Positions 54,006-61,911 of a stretch of DNA of 64,000 nt are shown here, in pieces (positions within the stretch are counted from its first letter, which is position 1; every line of letters begins with the position of its first letter). The stretch is from NCBI GenBank assembly GCA_934179675.1, contig CAKPQS010000002.1, positions 6,376-70,375 of the forward strand. The letters run 5' to 3'. Below the pieces are notes generated by a model. It did no database searches. It saw only the letters and a program-made list of their open reading frames with translations, and was not told where the DNA came from. A program made the translations under genes and the position numbers. Source of the stretch: an uncultured Bacilli bacterium. Lineage in GTDB: Bacteria > Bacillota_I > Bacilli_A > RF39 > UBA660.

Positions 54006-54863
54006 GTGGCAAGGGATAGAAAAGACGCTAAAAGAATAAAAAATTTAACATCGACACAAAGAGTAATATATTATTTGAAGAAAAAAAGATGTGATTCAGA
54101 TGTCTATATTAATATGAAAGTTGATATGACAAATGCAATAAAATATATTGAAAAACAAAAAAATGATGGTAAACATATAACGTATTTTCATTTTTTCTGT
54201 GCAGCAGTTGCAAAAACAATATATAATAGGCCATTATTAAATAGATTTATAATGCCAGGTGGTAAAGTTTATGAACATAATGATGTATCAGTTGGATTTG
54301 TTGCAAAAGTTAAGTTTGAAGATTATTCAGAAGAATATTTAGCAGTTGAACATTTGAAAAGAGAATATAATTTATATGATGTTTCAGATAAATTAAATAA
54401 AACAGTTGAAAATTTACGAAAAAATAATAAAAATGCGACCGATAAAACAGCAGATTCATTAGCGAAATTACCAGCACCTATATTTGATATTGTAATGAAA
54501 ATAATAAAATTTATGGATAATCATGATTTATTACCTGAAACTATAACAAAAAATAGTTTATATCATTCATCAATTATAGTATCAAATTTAGGAAGTTTTA
54601 AATCATCTTCTATATATCATAATTTAACAGATTTTGGAACGGCATCAAGTTTAATAACAATGGGTGCTATACATAAAGAACCTGTTATAAATAATAATGG
54701 AGAAGTAGAAGTAAAAGATATATGTGATTTTGGAATCAATTTAGATGAAAGAATAGGGGATGGCTATTATTTTGTTAAAAGCATGAAAATGTTTGAATAT
54801 ATAATAATGCATCCAGAAGTTCTAGAAGAGCAATTAGGCGATCAATTGACAATTGACGAATAA
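54006..54863 (+). CDS. Stand-alone E2-type acyltransferase-fold protein without catalytic His
   Basis: 285 aa, GTG start with GGAGGAG upstream. It matches the catalytic domain of 2-oxoacid dehydrogenase E2 / CAT-like acyltransferases (TYFHFFCAAVAKTI, VSVGFVAKVKFE, SIIVSNLGSF, FGTASSLITMGAIHKE). There is no lipoyl or peripheral-subunit-binding domain and no E1 or E3 gene nearby. The usual DHRxxDG catalytic motif reads DERIGDG, with Glu for the catalytic His. I recall similar stand-alone proteins with DERIADG in gut Firmicutes. Activity as a normal E2 is unlikely; the function is unknown. Confidence 0.82.
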   Translation: MARDRKDAKRIKNLTSTQRVIYYLKKKRCDSDVYINMKVDMTNAIKYIEKQKNDGKHITYFHFFCAAVAKTIYNRPLLNRFIMPGGKVYEHNDVSVGFVAKVKFEDYSEEYLAVEHLKREYNLYDVSDKLNKTVENLRKNNKNATDKTADSLAKLPAPIFDIVMKIIKFMDNHDLLPETITKNSLYHSSIIVSNLGSFKSSSIYHNLTDFGTASSLITMGAIHKEPVINNNGEVEVKDICDFGINLDERIGDGYYFVKSMKMFEYIIMHPEVLEEQLGDQLTIDE

Positions 54864-54901
54864 TTTGCTAAAATATTAGTCGAGAAGAAAAGGTGGATTG
54901 A

Positions 54902-55231
54902 ATGTATCAAGATAGAATTCTATTAACAAGTAAAGATATTTATGAAAAAGAATTTAAAGTCGATACAAGAGGGTATCGTCCTCAAGAAGTGGATAAGTTT
55001 TTAGATGATATAATGAGAGATTATGAAGAATGGAGAAAAATTGTATCTGAACTTGAGGAAGAAAAAAAAGAACAATTAGAAGAAATAATAAAATTAAAGC
55101 AAGAAATTAGATACTTAAAAACACAATTAGAAGTAGCAAAAGATGGAAAACCAGAAACAAGTATAAACAATACAGATTTATTAAGAAGAATATCTAATTT
55201 AGAAAAGGTTATATACGGAAAAGAAGAATAA
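54902..55231 (+). CDS. gpsB: Cell division protein GpsB (DivIVA-like)
   Basis: 109 aa. The N-terminal DivIVA-type domain has RILLTSKDIYEKEFKVDTRGYRPQEVDKFLDDIM, interrupted here only by my reading breaks, then a coiled coil and a short C-terminal domain (NTDLLRRISNLEKVIYG). GpsB links wall synthases to the division ring. The order gpsB-rnpB is conserved in Bacilli. Its TAA stop is the first base pair of the RNase P RNA. AAAGGTGG lies upstream. Confidence 0.94.
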   Translation: MYQDRILLTSKDIYEKEFKVDTRGYRPQEVDKFLDDIMRDYEEWRKIVSELEEEKKEQLEEIIKLKQEIRYLKTQLEVAKDGKPETSINNTDLLRRISNLEKVIYGKEE

Positions 55232-55560
55232 TAACAGACAAACGCTGCATTTTATATAATGTAGAGGAAAGTCCATGCTCGCACTATCTGTGATGATAGT
55301 AGTGTTCATGTAAGGGGAATAAATAACCCTTAGTAGTTTAAAGCTAACGGCGACTAAAAACCTTAAAAGGTTATATGTTGTAAAGTGCCACAGAAACGAG
55401 TATTTGGGAAACCAAATAATGAAACGCGGTAAACCCCATGAGCGAGAAACCCAAATTATGGTAGGGGAACCTTGATGTCGGAAATAAGAACGAATAAAGG
55501 ATCGAAAGATAGATAAATGTTTGTCGCCTTTATAGGTACAGAACATGGCTTATGTTATTA
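55229..55560 (+). ncRNA. rnpB: RNase P RNA, type B
   Basis: About 332 nt. Conserved blocks are GAGGAAAGTCCATGCTCGCA (CR-I), GCCACAGAAACGA, the CR-IV block CGCGGTAAACCCCATGAGCGA, GAAACCCAAATTATGGTAGGGG and the 3' ACAGAACATGGCTTAT. TAATAACA (55229-55236) pairs with TGTTATTA (55553-55560), and GACAAAC pairs with GTTTGTC inside it, which sets the ends. A T-run directly follows, so the terminal helix may serve as terminator. It processes tRNA and tmRNA 5' ends. The 5' end overlaps the gpsB stop codon. Confidence 0.95.
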
Positions 55561-55585
55561 TTATTTTTTTGAGGAGTTGAGATGC

Positions 55586-55996
55586 TTGAAGGATATTGGA
55601 GCGAAACTTAAAGAAGCTAGAGAAAGTATTGGTGTTTCTGTAGAGGAAGCAGCGGAGGATTTAAAGTTAAAAGTATCACAGATTGAAAATCTTGAAGCTG
55701 GTAATATGGAAGCATTCCAAGATGTTTTTTACTTAAAATATTTTATTAAGGATTATGCAAAGTATTTGGGTCTTAAACATGAAGATTTAGTAGATGAATT
55801 TAATGAATATTTATTTGATTATACATCTAAAATATCGATTGAAGATGTTAAAAAGAAACAAGATATTATTGAAGATAAAGCTACTATTCATTCACCATAT
55901 ACTAAAAAGTTAAGGGAACCATTAAAATTATCAAGTATTATACCTTATGTGATAATTATTATTGTTGCTATCTTAATAGCGTTTATTGTATTGTAG
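55586..55996 (+). CDS. rodZ: RodZ-like protein (YmfM-type HTH plus membrane helix)
   Basis: 136 aa from TTG at 55586, 9 bases after GAGGAG (55571-55576). The N-terminal helix-turn-helix has DIGAKLKEARESIGVSVEEA and NLEAGNMEAFQDVFYLKYFIKDYAKYLG-like sequence of the RodZ/YmfM family. A basic linker and a C-terminal helix (IIPYVIIIIVAILIAFIVL) follow. The periplasmic-type domain is absent. RodZ links MreB to the membrane in rod-shaped cells. Position directly before pgsA matches Bacillus ymfM-pgsA. An out-of-frame ATG at 55582 starts a 9-codon mini-frame. Confidence 0.85.
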   Translation: MKDIGAKLKEARESIGVSVEEAAEDLKLKVSQIENLEAGNMEAFQDVFYLKYFIKDYAKYLGLKHEDLVDEFNEYLFDYTSKISIEDVKKKQDIIEDKATIHSPYTKKLREPLKLSSIIPYVIIIIVAILIAFIVL

Positions 55997-56005
55997 GAGG
56001 CAAAA

Positions 56006-56596
56006 ATGAATTTACCAAATAAAATAACGTTTTCAAGAATAATACTAACGATTTTTATTTTAATTTTACTTGTTTTTCCGTTTGAAGAAGCAGGTATTAA
56101 AATGCCACAATTATTTGTAAGTGAAATGATTGTTGTTGATATTAAGTATCCAATAGCAGGAGTATTATTTATAATTGCTGCTTTAACAGATATGATAGAT
56201 GGTAAACTAGCTAGGAAAACAAACCAAGTAACTGATTTGGGTAAAATGTTAGATGCTATAGCTGATAAAGTATTAGTAAATACAATTTTAGTTGCGTTAT
56301 CAGCATCAGGATTTGTTCATCCTATTATTCCAATTGTTGTTATATTTAGAGATGAAGTTGTAAATTCTATTAAAATGGTATCTGGAAATAAGGGAAAGGT
56401 TATTGCAGCTAGTAAAATGGGTAAATATAAAACAGCATGTATGATGACTGGAATAGCGCTTACTTTATTTTATAATTTACCATTTGAATTATGGAATTTA
56501 AAGGTATCTGATATGCTACTTGTTGTAGCAATGGTATTAAGTGTAATATCAGGTATCCAGTATTATGTAAATAGCAAAAAAATAATCATGAATTGA
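56006..56596 (+). CDS. pgsA: CDP-diacylglycerol--glycerol-3-phosphate 3-phosphatidyltransferase
   Basis: 196 aa, about five helices. The CDP-alcohol phosphotransferase motif D-G-x2-A-R-x8-G-x3-D-x3-D appears as DMIDGKLARKTNQVTDLGKM followed by LDAIADK. It makes phosphatidylglycerol phosphate. NLPNKITFSRI is the usual N-terminus. GTAGGAGG lies upstream. It ends flush against convergent femX. Confidence 0.95.
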   Translation: MNLPNKITFSRIILTIFILILLVFPFEEAGIKMPQLFVSEMIVVDIKYPIAGVLFIIAALTDMIDGKLARKTNQVTDLGKMLDAIADKVLVNTILVALSASGFVHPIIPIVVIFRDEVVNSIKMVSGNKGKVIAASKMGKYKTACMMTGIALTLFYNLPFELWNLKVSDMLLVVAMVLSVISGIQYYVNSKKIIMN

Positions 56597-56608
56597 TTAT
56601 TTTTTTTT
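56576..56608. terminator. Bidirectional terminator shared by pgsA and femX
   Basis: AAAAAAATAATCA pairs with TGATTATTTTTTT (13 bp, loop TGAAT). T-runs occur on both strands. The two stop codons are adjacent, with no intergenic base. Confidence 0.88.
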
Positions 56609-57862
56609 AATTGAGTTTTTTAATTTTTTATTTATTATTTTGTGTCTTATTGGTATTAATTTGTTATAAAGAAAATACATAAATTTATTAGTAATATAAT
56701 CAAATTCACCGATAAATTCAGTATATTCTCCTCCCCATTTTTTCTTAAAATCATGTAGTCCTACTAATTGACTATCACTTGTTGGTTCTCCAATTGTACC
56801 AAAAACATCAAATATTTCCATTCCTCTTTTTTTAGAATCTTGAATTTGTTTTTCATAAACTAGATAATTAGCATATAATCTTTTATAATTCATATCATTT
56901 GCAGCATATAAAGCCCAACTTTTATTACCATAATGTACTATTAGATAAGAACTAACAACGATAGTATTTTTGGGTTTATCTTTAAAAAAATCTAATTGTT
57001 CATTAATACTATTTATATTTTTTATAAGTTCCTTTTTTTGACCAACACTTTTCTTATTATCTAAGTTTTCAATAATTTTATATTCTTCGTTTAATTTATT
57101 TAATTCTGTTTTTAAGTTGAGTTCAATTTTTTTAATATCTATTTTTCCTAAATATAATGTTACATGATTATTTTTAGAAAAAACATCGTAAAAGGAAGAA
57201 AAATATTTATCATCATGAGAATAAAAACCTTGTCTTTCCTCTGTCATTTTCATTAATCTATTAAATTCTTTAATATCTTCTTTAGTTCCAATTTCAACAG
57301 TAACACCACATTTTTTTGCTTTTTTTATTCTTTGAATAGTAGTGGTAGAGTATTTTTTTTCAATTTCTTCAATAGAAGGTTTTAAATCTATTCTAAATGT
57401 AAATCTAGGTTGCATTGTTTCAAAATATTTTGTAAGTGGACGATGTTTATAACCTATACTTTCTAAAAAGTTAACTAATTTATAATTATTTGTTCCCTCA
57501 ATTTCACAGGCGTTTTCATCAATTGTATGAAGTTTTATATCAGGATCAATTCTAAAGAAAATACCTTTTTTTTCTTTACAAAATTTTTTAATTTTTAAAC
57601 TAAAAATTTTAATTAATTCTTCATTATTATAATCTATATTAAAACCTCTTGGAATATAAAAATATGAATAACCCATTAATAAATTCTTTTTTAAAAGTAA
57701 AGCAGTTGCTACAATAGTATTTTTATCTTTAAGTCCAATATAATAAGGAGTAAAACCTCTTTTTAAAGAAAGTTCTCCCCATTCATAAGATTCTAAAAAA
57801 TGTGTATTCATTTTATCAGTAAAAGATCGGTATTCTTTTTCATTTAATGTTACTAATTCCAT
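56597..57862 (-). CDS. FemABX family peptidoglycan bridge aminoacyltransferase
   Basis: 421 aa. Two GNAT-like subdomains are seen: FLESYEWGELSLKRGFTPYYIG and YFYIPRGFNIDY in the first; SSYLIVHYGNKSWALYAANDMNYKRLYANYLVYE and VFGTIGEPTSDSQLVGLHDFKKKWGGE marks in the second, here split for reading. A coiled-coil arm of ~60 residues (~250-310, KKIELNLKTELNKLNEEY) is inserted, as in FemA. These enzymes add amino acids from aminoacyl-tRNA to lipid II or its side chain. The residue added is unknown. ATG at 57862 follows AAGGAGG. Confidence 0.92.
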   Translation of the reverse strand: MELVTLNEKEYRSFTDKMNTHFLESYEWGELSLKRGFTPYYIGLKDKNTIVATALLLKKNLLMGYSYFYIPRGFNIDYNNEELIKIFSLKIKKFCKEKKGIFFRIDPDIKLHTIDENACEIEGTNNYKLVNFLESIGYKHRPLTKYFETMQPRFTFRIDLKPSIEEIEKKYSTTTIQRIKKAKKCGVTVEIGTKEDIKEFNRLMKMTEERQGFYSHDDKYFSSFYDVFSKNNHVTLYLGKIDIKKIELNLKTELNKLNEEYKIIENLDNKKSVGQKKELIKNINSINEQLDFFKDKPKNTIVVSSYLIVHYGNKSWALYAANDMNYKRLYANYLVYEKQIQDSKKRGMEIFDVFGTIGEPTSDSQLVGLHDFKKKWGGEYTEFIGEFDYITNKFMYFLYNKLIPIRHKIINKKLKNSIKKK

Positions 57863-57886
57863 GTTTCCTCCTTTATTTATATATAA

Positions 57887-57915
57887 AGTATATAACAATT
57901 GTATATTTTAGTCAA
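57887..57915 (-). promoter_or_regulatory. Sigma-A promoter of femX
   Basis: On the minus strand TTGACT (57915-57910), 17-base spacer, TATACT (57892-57887). Confidence 0.82.
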
Positions 57916-57985
57916 GAAACTAAAAGGTTAAAAAAATGTAATAAAGAGGTATTTATCTCATATATTTAAATGAAAGTAGGTAAAT

Positions 57986-58366
57986 ATGGATAAAATAGAG
58001 ATAATAAAAAATATCACTGAAAGAACCAATGGTGATATATATTTTGGGGTAGTAGGAGCAGTTAGAACAGGTAAATCAACTTTTATCAAAAAAGTAATAG
58101 AGACATTAGTAGTTCCAAATATAGAAGATGAATATGAAAAGAAAAGATGTTTAGATGAAATACCTCAATCAGCTCAAGGAAAAACAATTATGACAACTGA
58201 ACCAAAGTTTGTTCCATCAAGTGGAGCAACCATTAAAATTGATAATTTTGAAGCATCTGTTAGATTGGTAGATTGTGTTGGATATGTGATAAAAGGAGCA
58301 AAAGGTTATGAAGATGAAAATGGACCTAGAATGGTTCATACACCATGGGTGAGGTTGAATAAGTGA
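57986..58366 (+). pseudogene. spoIVA: spoIVA, 5' fragment truncated after ~120 codons
   Basis: 126 codons. Residues 1-121 follow SpoIVA closely: ITERTNGDIYFGVVGAVRTG, Walker A GAVRTGKST (24-32), LDEIPQSAQGKTIMTTEPKF, LVDCVGYVIKGAKGYEDENG and PRMVHTPW. SpoIVA is the ~490-aa ATPase that polymerises on the forespore to found the coat. The match stops at TPW (near 58349), and five unrelated codons (VRLNK) lead to TGA. The rest of the ATPase domain, including Walker B, and the C-terminal domain are missing. A weak sigma-E-like -10 (CATATATT, 57959) lies upstream. Mobile-element genes follow at once, so insertion is the likely cause. Confidence 0.9.
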
Positions 58367-58415
58367 TACCCAAATATAAAAATAAATAAATGCCGATAAA
58401 ATAAGGGCTAAAGAC

Positions 58416-58469
58416 AATATTTCACTTTATTAGTTAAAGACTAATTTATAGAAAGTGAGATATTTTTTT
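58416..58469 (+). promoter_or_regulatory. Long hairpin sequestering the ribosome binding site of the EndoIII-like gene
   Basis: AATATTTCACTTT (58416-58428) pairs with AAAGTGAGATATT (58452-58464; one T-G pair), and inside it ATTAG pairs with CTAAT. A T-run follows and touches the ATG at 58470. AAAGTGAG in the 3' arm is the only Shine-Dalgarno candidate. It can act as a terminator against read-through from outside the element, and would mask translation. Confidence 0.7.
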
Positions 58470-59450
58470 ATGAAAAATGAGCAAATTTTAGAAAAAGATG
58501 AATTAATACCTTTGCTGATAAAATATGTTAAAGTAAATAAAGTTATATTCCCTATTGAGAGAGTTAAGTATTTATCTAATGAAGAAGTTATAGAAATATT
58601 AAAAGATTGTATAGATAATCAAGTAATATATAATCCTAATTATGAAATGGTAAAAAATATTACTCTATTAGAAGATAAAGATTTAAAAGAAATATACCCT
58701 CTTATTAAAGAAAGTATGGATTATATTAATTATGATTATATGAGAGATATTAAAGATTTAGTTAATAATGTTAAATCTAGAAAAAAAGGTAAAAAGTATT
58801 CTTTTGAAGAACATTTAAAAGCATTAATTATTGCTCTACTCTCAAATCATAGATGGGGAGATAACAATATAAGAGAAAATATGGAAACTATTGATAAGAT
58901 TTTTCATAACTATGATAAGAATTATTTAAAGGTAGTTGAACCAAGTATTTTAGTTAATAAGTTAAGAAAGATTCATTGCACTAATCCAATGATAAATAAT
59001 CAAATGAAAGCATTATCTAAAAATATAATGGTATTAGAAAGAATTGAAAAAGATTATGGAAGTTTAGATAAGTTTGTTAAAAAAGAAACTCCTAATGATA
59101 TTGCTAATATGTTTAATAGTGGTAAATATAAACTGATACAAGTTGGACGAGCTTTTGCTTATGATTATTTAAAACGAGTTGGTGTTAATACTTGTAAAAA
59201 GAGTTCTCAATTAGAAAGATTATTTGGTAGTCATAGACTAGGAATTGTAGAAAATGCTAATGCAACAGAACAACAAGTATTAAATATAATTAAAAAGATA
59301 GCAATATTAAATAACTGTGATGAGATAATCGTTGAATCAATAATCCAACAATTTTGTTTATTAAGGTCTGCTAATATATGTGGAGAACACCCTAATTGTG
59401 AGAAATGTAAAATAAGAGATTATTGTAATTATAATAAAAAATGTAATTAA
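58470..59450 (+). CDS. Endonuclease III-like HhH protein with FeS-type Cys cluster, catalytic residues not conserved
   Basis: 326 aa. Residues ~110-319 resemble the HhH-GPD fold: KALIIALLSNHRWGDNNIRE, then QVGRAFAYDYLKRVGVNT at the helix-hairpin-helix. The C-terminal cluster is C304-x5-C310-x2-C313-x5-C319, one residue shorter than the usual C-x6-C-x2-C-x5-C of EndoIII/MutY. By eye, the catalytic Lys after the hairpin is Ala/Phe (GRAFA) and the catalytic Asp is Ser (KKSSQLERLFG). It may bind but not cut DNA. The first ~100 residues are unrecognised. It is the first gene of the element. Confidence 0.68.
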   Translation: MKNEQILEKDELIPLLIKYVKVNKVIFPIERVKYLSNEEVIEILKDCIDNQVIYNPNYEMVKNITLLEDKDLKEIYPLIKESMDYINYDYMRDIKDLVNNVKSRKKGKKYSFEEHLKALIIALLSNHRWGDNNIRENMETIDKIFHNYDKNYLKVVEPSILVNKLRKIHCTNPMINNQMKALSKNIMVLERIEKDYGSLDKFVKKETPNDIANMFNSGKYKLIQVGRAFAYDYLKRVGVNTCKKSSQLERLFGSHRLGIVENANATEQQVLNIIKKIAILNNCDEIIVESIIQQFCLLRSANICGEHPNCEKCKIRDYCNYNKKCN

Positions 59451-59478
59451 AGGTATGTTTAACGACATATCTTTTTTG
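59450..59478 (+). terminator. Intrinsic terminator
   Basis: AGGTATGT pairs with ACATATCT (8 bp with one G-T, loop TTAACG), then TTTTT. Confidence 0.78.
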
Positions 59479-59505
59479 TTGTTTAAAAAGAAAGGAGAAT
59501 GATTT

Positions 59506-60801
59506 ATGGAATTAAATTATGCAATATTTAGAAGTGAACCTATTATGACTATACCCGATTTAGCACAAATAGGATCACATAATAAACGAGAAAAGAAAGC
59601 ATATCAATCAAACCCTAATATTAAATTAGAATTAACTAAAAACAATATAGAACTTGTTCCTTTAAATGTTAAATATGTTAAGGGTTTTGATGAATTAACT
59701 AAAGAATATAAAAAGGAACATGATGAAAGAATGAAAACTGAACGAGCTGATAGAAAAAAAAGATACCATGAAATGTTAAATAGTTCTAAAAATGTTGTTG
59801 CTGATGAATTAGTAATGACTGCTTCACATAATTTCTTTAAAGATATGTCTAGAGAACAAATAAAAGATTGGGCTGATACTTGTATGGAATTTGTTTATAA
59901 TGATTTAGGTTATAAGAAAGAACAAATACTTCATGCGACTGTCCATTTAGATGAAGAAACACCACATATTCATTGTGTTGTTGTTCCACTAGTTAAAAAA
60001 TTAGATAAAAGAACAAATACAGAACGATACACTATTTCTAAAAAACAATATATTAAAGATAAAATCCAGTTATCACATTTACAAGACTTATATCATAAAA
60101 GACTAACTGAAAAAGGCTATGATTTAGAGCGAGGTATTAAAGGAAGTGATAATAAACACATTAAAATAAAAGAATATAAACAACTTACTAAAAAACTAAA
60201 TCATGAATTAAATGTTAAAAATGATAGATTTGATAAAGCAATGAATGATTTTGAAGAAAAAATGAAAACAACTAAACAAACATTTATTGTAGATAAAGAT
60301 TTTGTTAAAGTTAGAAAAGATACTTTTGAAAGTATGAATAATGTTATTAGTGAATCTAAAAAAGTAATGGAATTACAACCTAAACTACAAACAATATTTA
60401 ATGAAGTTGATAGCTATGCTAATAGTTATAAATCATTAGAAAAAGAAAATCAAAAATATAAGAAAGAAGTTAGTAAACTTGAAACTGAAAATAAAGAACT
60501 AAAAGATGAAAATAGAAGTTTAATTTATAGATTAAATGAACTATTTCAATTATTAAAGAAATTTTTAAGGAAACTATTACAACGAGGTAATGATTATACA
60601 AAAGATGAAACTGCTGAAGTTGTTAAAGATTGCTATGATAATAGTGAATTTGATATGGGAGATGTTATTAAAATATCTAAAGGAACAACTAAACAAGATG
60701 AATTATTTGAATATGTTGAAGCACCTGATTATTATAAAGAACGAGTTAGAGATTATGATGAATATGATTACGATAAAGACGATTTTGATTTAAGTAGATA
60801 A
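59506..60801 (+). CDS. MobV-family relaxase (plasmid Mob/Pre)
   Basis: 431 aa. MobV relaxases nick oriT and lead single-stranded DNA into a conjugation channel borrowed from a helper element. The N-terminal domain has motif III H147-L-D149-E150-x2-P-H154-I-H156 (VHLDEETPHIHCVVVP), the metal-binding triad typical of Mob_Pre. The C-terminal ~200 residues are coiled coil (KEVSKLETENKELKDENRS) and an acidic Asp/Tyr-rich end. AAAGGAG lies 8 bases upstream. No clear oriT inverted repeat of the pMV158 type is seen in the 55 bases before the gene. Confidence 0.93.
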   Translation: MELNYAIFRSEPIMTIPDLAQIGSHNKREKKAYQSNPNIKLELTKNNIELVPLNVKYVKGFDELTKEYKKEHDERMKTERADRKKRYHEMLNSSKNVVADELVMTASHNFFKDMSREQIKDWADTCMEFVYNDLGYKKEQILHATVHLDEETPHIHCVVVPLVKKLDKRTNTERYTISKKQYIKDKIQLSHLQDLYHKRLTEKGYDLERGIKGSDNKHIKIKEYKQLTKKLNHELNVKNDRFDKAMNDFEEKMKTTKQTFIVDKDFVKVRKDTFESMNNVISESKKVMELQPKLQTIFNEVDSYANSYKSLEKENQKYKKEVSKLETENKELKDENRSLIYRLNELFQLLKKFLRKLLQRGNDYTKDETAEVVKDCYDNSEFDMGDVIKISKGTTKQDELFEYVEAPDYYKERVRDYDEYDYDKDDFDLSR

Positions 60802-60851
60802 AATAAAAAAATACTCTTGATTTTTTTAATTGTTAGAGTGATAAATAGTAA

Positions 60852-60927
60852 AACAGAAATTTGAGATTATACCCCATTTAAATGCTTATAGTTAAGCTTT
60901 AAGTTAAGGTTTAATCTCTTATCTGTT
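60852..60927 (+). ncRNA. Candidate structured RNA element between mob and the next gene
   Basis: Nested pairing: AACAGA (60852) with TCTGTT (60922), GAGATTA (60863) with TAATCTC (60912), and an inner hairpin GCTTA-TAGT-TAAGC (60884-60897). No T-run follows, so it is not a simple terminator. It could be a leader of the 60974 gene, a small RNA, or an oriT-associated structure. Confidence 0.45.
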
Positions 60928-60973
60928 CTTTAAATAAAGTGCCTAAAATGGCAAATTTGAAAGGAGAATGTTT

Positions 60974-61369
60974 ATGTTATTAGATAATAATACCGAGAAA
61001 GTTATTGATTTACTTAATATTTATGATGATTTAAATGATGTTGATAAAGTTAGATTATCAATACATCTACTTGAAGATTTAGGATTTACACCTACTTATG
61101 ATATTAATAACTTTATTAAACTTTTAAAAAATGTATTATTAATACTAGATCCTGAATCTAAAAATGTAATAACTAACTTTGCCAAATATAAAAACTTATT
61201 ATTTATTTCAGCAAAGTATATGGAATTATCACTTGAAGAAAAGAAAAAGTTTTCAGTAGAAATGTTATTTAATATTTTTCAATATGATTTTAAAAATGAA
61301 GAAATAAATACTAAAATCAATGAACAATTAAATGTATATGATTATTGTTATTCATTAAATGTATTATAA
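60974..61369 (+). CDS. Unknown small all-helical protein
   Basis: 131 aa from the second ATG; AAGGAG is too close to the first. Predicted mostly helical with repeated Leu/Ile spacing (VIDLLNIYDDLNDVDKVRL, NFIKLLKNVLLILDPESK). There is no signal peptide or known domain. It lies between the relaxase and a strong bidirectional-type terminator; similar small ORFs accompany relaxases on mobilizable elements, but I do not recognise this one. Confidence 0.6.
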   Translation: MLLDNNTEKVIDLLNIYDDLNDVDKVRLSIHLLEDLGFTPTYDINNFIKLLKNVLLILDPESKNVITNFAKYKNLLFISAKYMELSLEEKKKFSVEMLFNIFQYDFKNEEINTKINEQLNVYDYCYSLNVL

Positions 61370-61409
61370 AAGCGAGAATATGTTTAATTAGCATACTCTC
61401 GCTTTTTTT
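61368..61409. terminator. Strong terminator between convergent genes
   Basis: AAAAGCGAGA pairs with TCTCGCTTTT, and inside it TATG pairs with CATA (14 bp in all). T-runs occur on both strands, so it can end both the 60974 gene and the repressor gene at 61408. Confidence 0.88.
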
Positions 61410-61860
61410 ATTTGTTTATTTTTATATTGTTAGTTCTACCTACTAACCAATCAAATGAAATATTATAAGTTTTGCAAATTGAATAAGCTGGAATTATTTT
61501 TATTAAACTATAACCAGTTTCATAATGATTATAAGTAGACTGATAGATATTACATTTATCTGCTATTTGTTGTTGTGTTAGTTTTAAATTTTCTCTTATT
61601 GCTTTAAGATTTTTACCAATTAATTTACTATCTAATTTTATATTCTTATTATATTTAATATTATCTCTTGTAAATCCAACAATAAAATCTAATGAATAAT
61701 TATATAAATTAGCAAATCTAACTAATTTATTTAAAGGTATTGGTGTATAACCTGTTTCCCAATTTGATATAGTTTGTTTACTCGCACCTAATATAATTCC
61801 TAATTCTTCTTGTGTCATTTCAAGTTCTTCTCTACAATATCTCAAATTATTATCTATCAT
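61408..61860 (-). CDS. XRE-family regulator with two helix-turn-helix domains
   Basis: 150 aa from ATG at 61860, placed 6 bases after GGTGA; longer in-frame starts lack a ribosome site. The first HTH has CREELEMTQEELGIILGASK and TISNWETG (residues ~8-40). The second has LKAIRENLKLTQQQIADKCN and STYNHYETG (~85-120). After each domain a matching SLDFIVGFTRD or SFDWLVGRTNN block suggests internal duplication. It is a likely repressor of the element, divergent from the 61982 gene. Confidence 0.85.
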   Translation of the reverse strand: MIDNNLRYCREELEMTQEELGIILGASKQTISNWETGYTPIPLNKLVRFANLYNYSLDFIVGFTRDNIKYNKNIKLDSKLIGKNLKAIRENLKLTQQQIADKCNIYQSTYNHYETGYSLIKIIPAYSICKTYNISFDWLVGRTNNIKINK

Positions 61861-61893
61861 ATATATCACCATATTAATTTTCCCATTCAATTG

Positions 61894-61905
61894 GTGAATA
61901 TTCAC
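61894..61905. promoter_or_regulatory. Palindromic operator candidate, GTGAATATTCAC
   Basis: A perfect 12-base palindrome in the divergent control region between the double-HTH gene and the 61982 gene. Its size suits an XRE dimer, and it lies near both starts. Confidence 0.55.
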
Positions 61906-61911
61906 AAAAGT

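Noticed and set aside
55199..55546. Minus-strand 115-codon frame
   Set aside because: It lies wholly opposite the RNase P RNA, whose conserved blocks explain the sequence.
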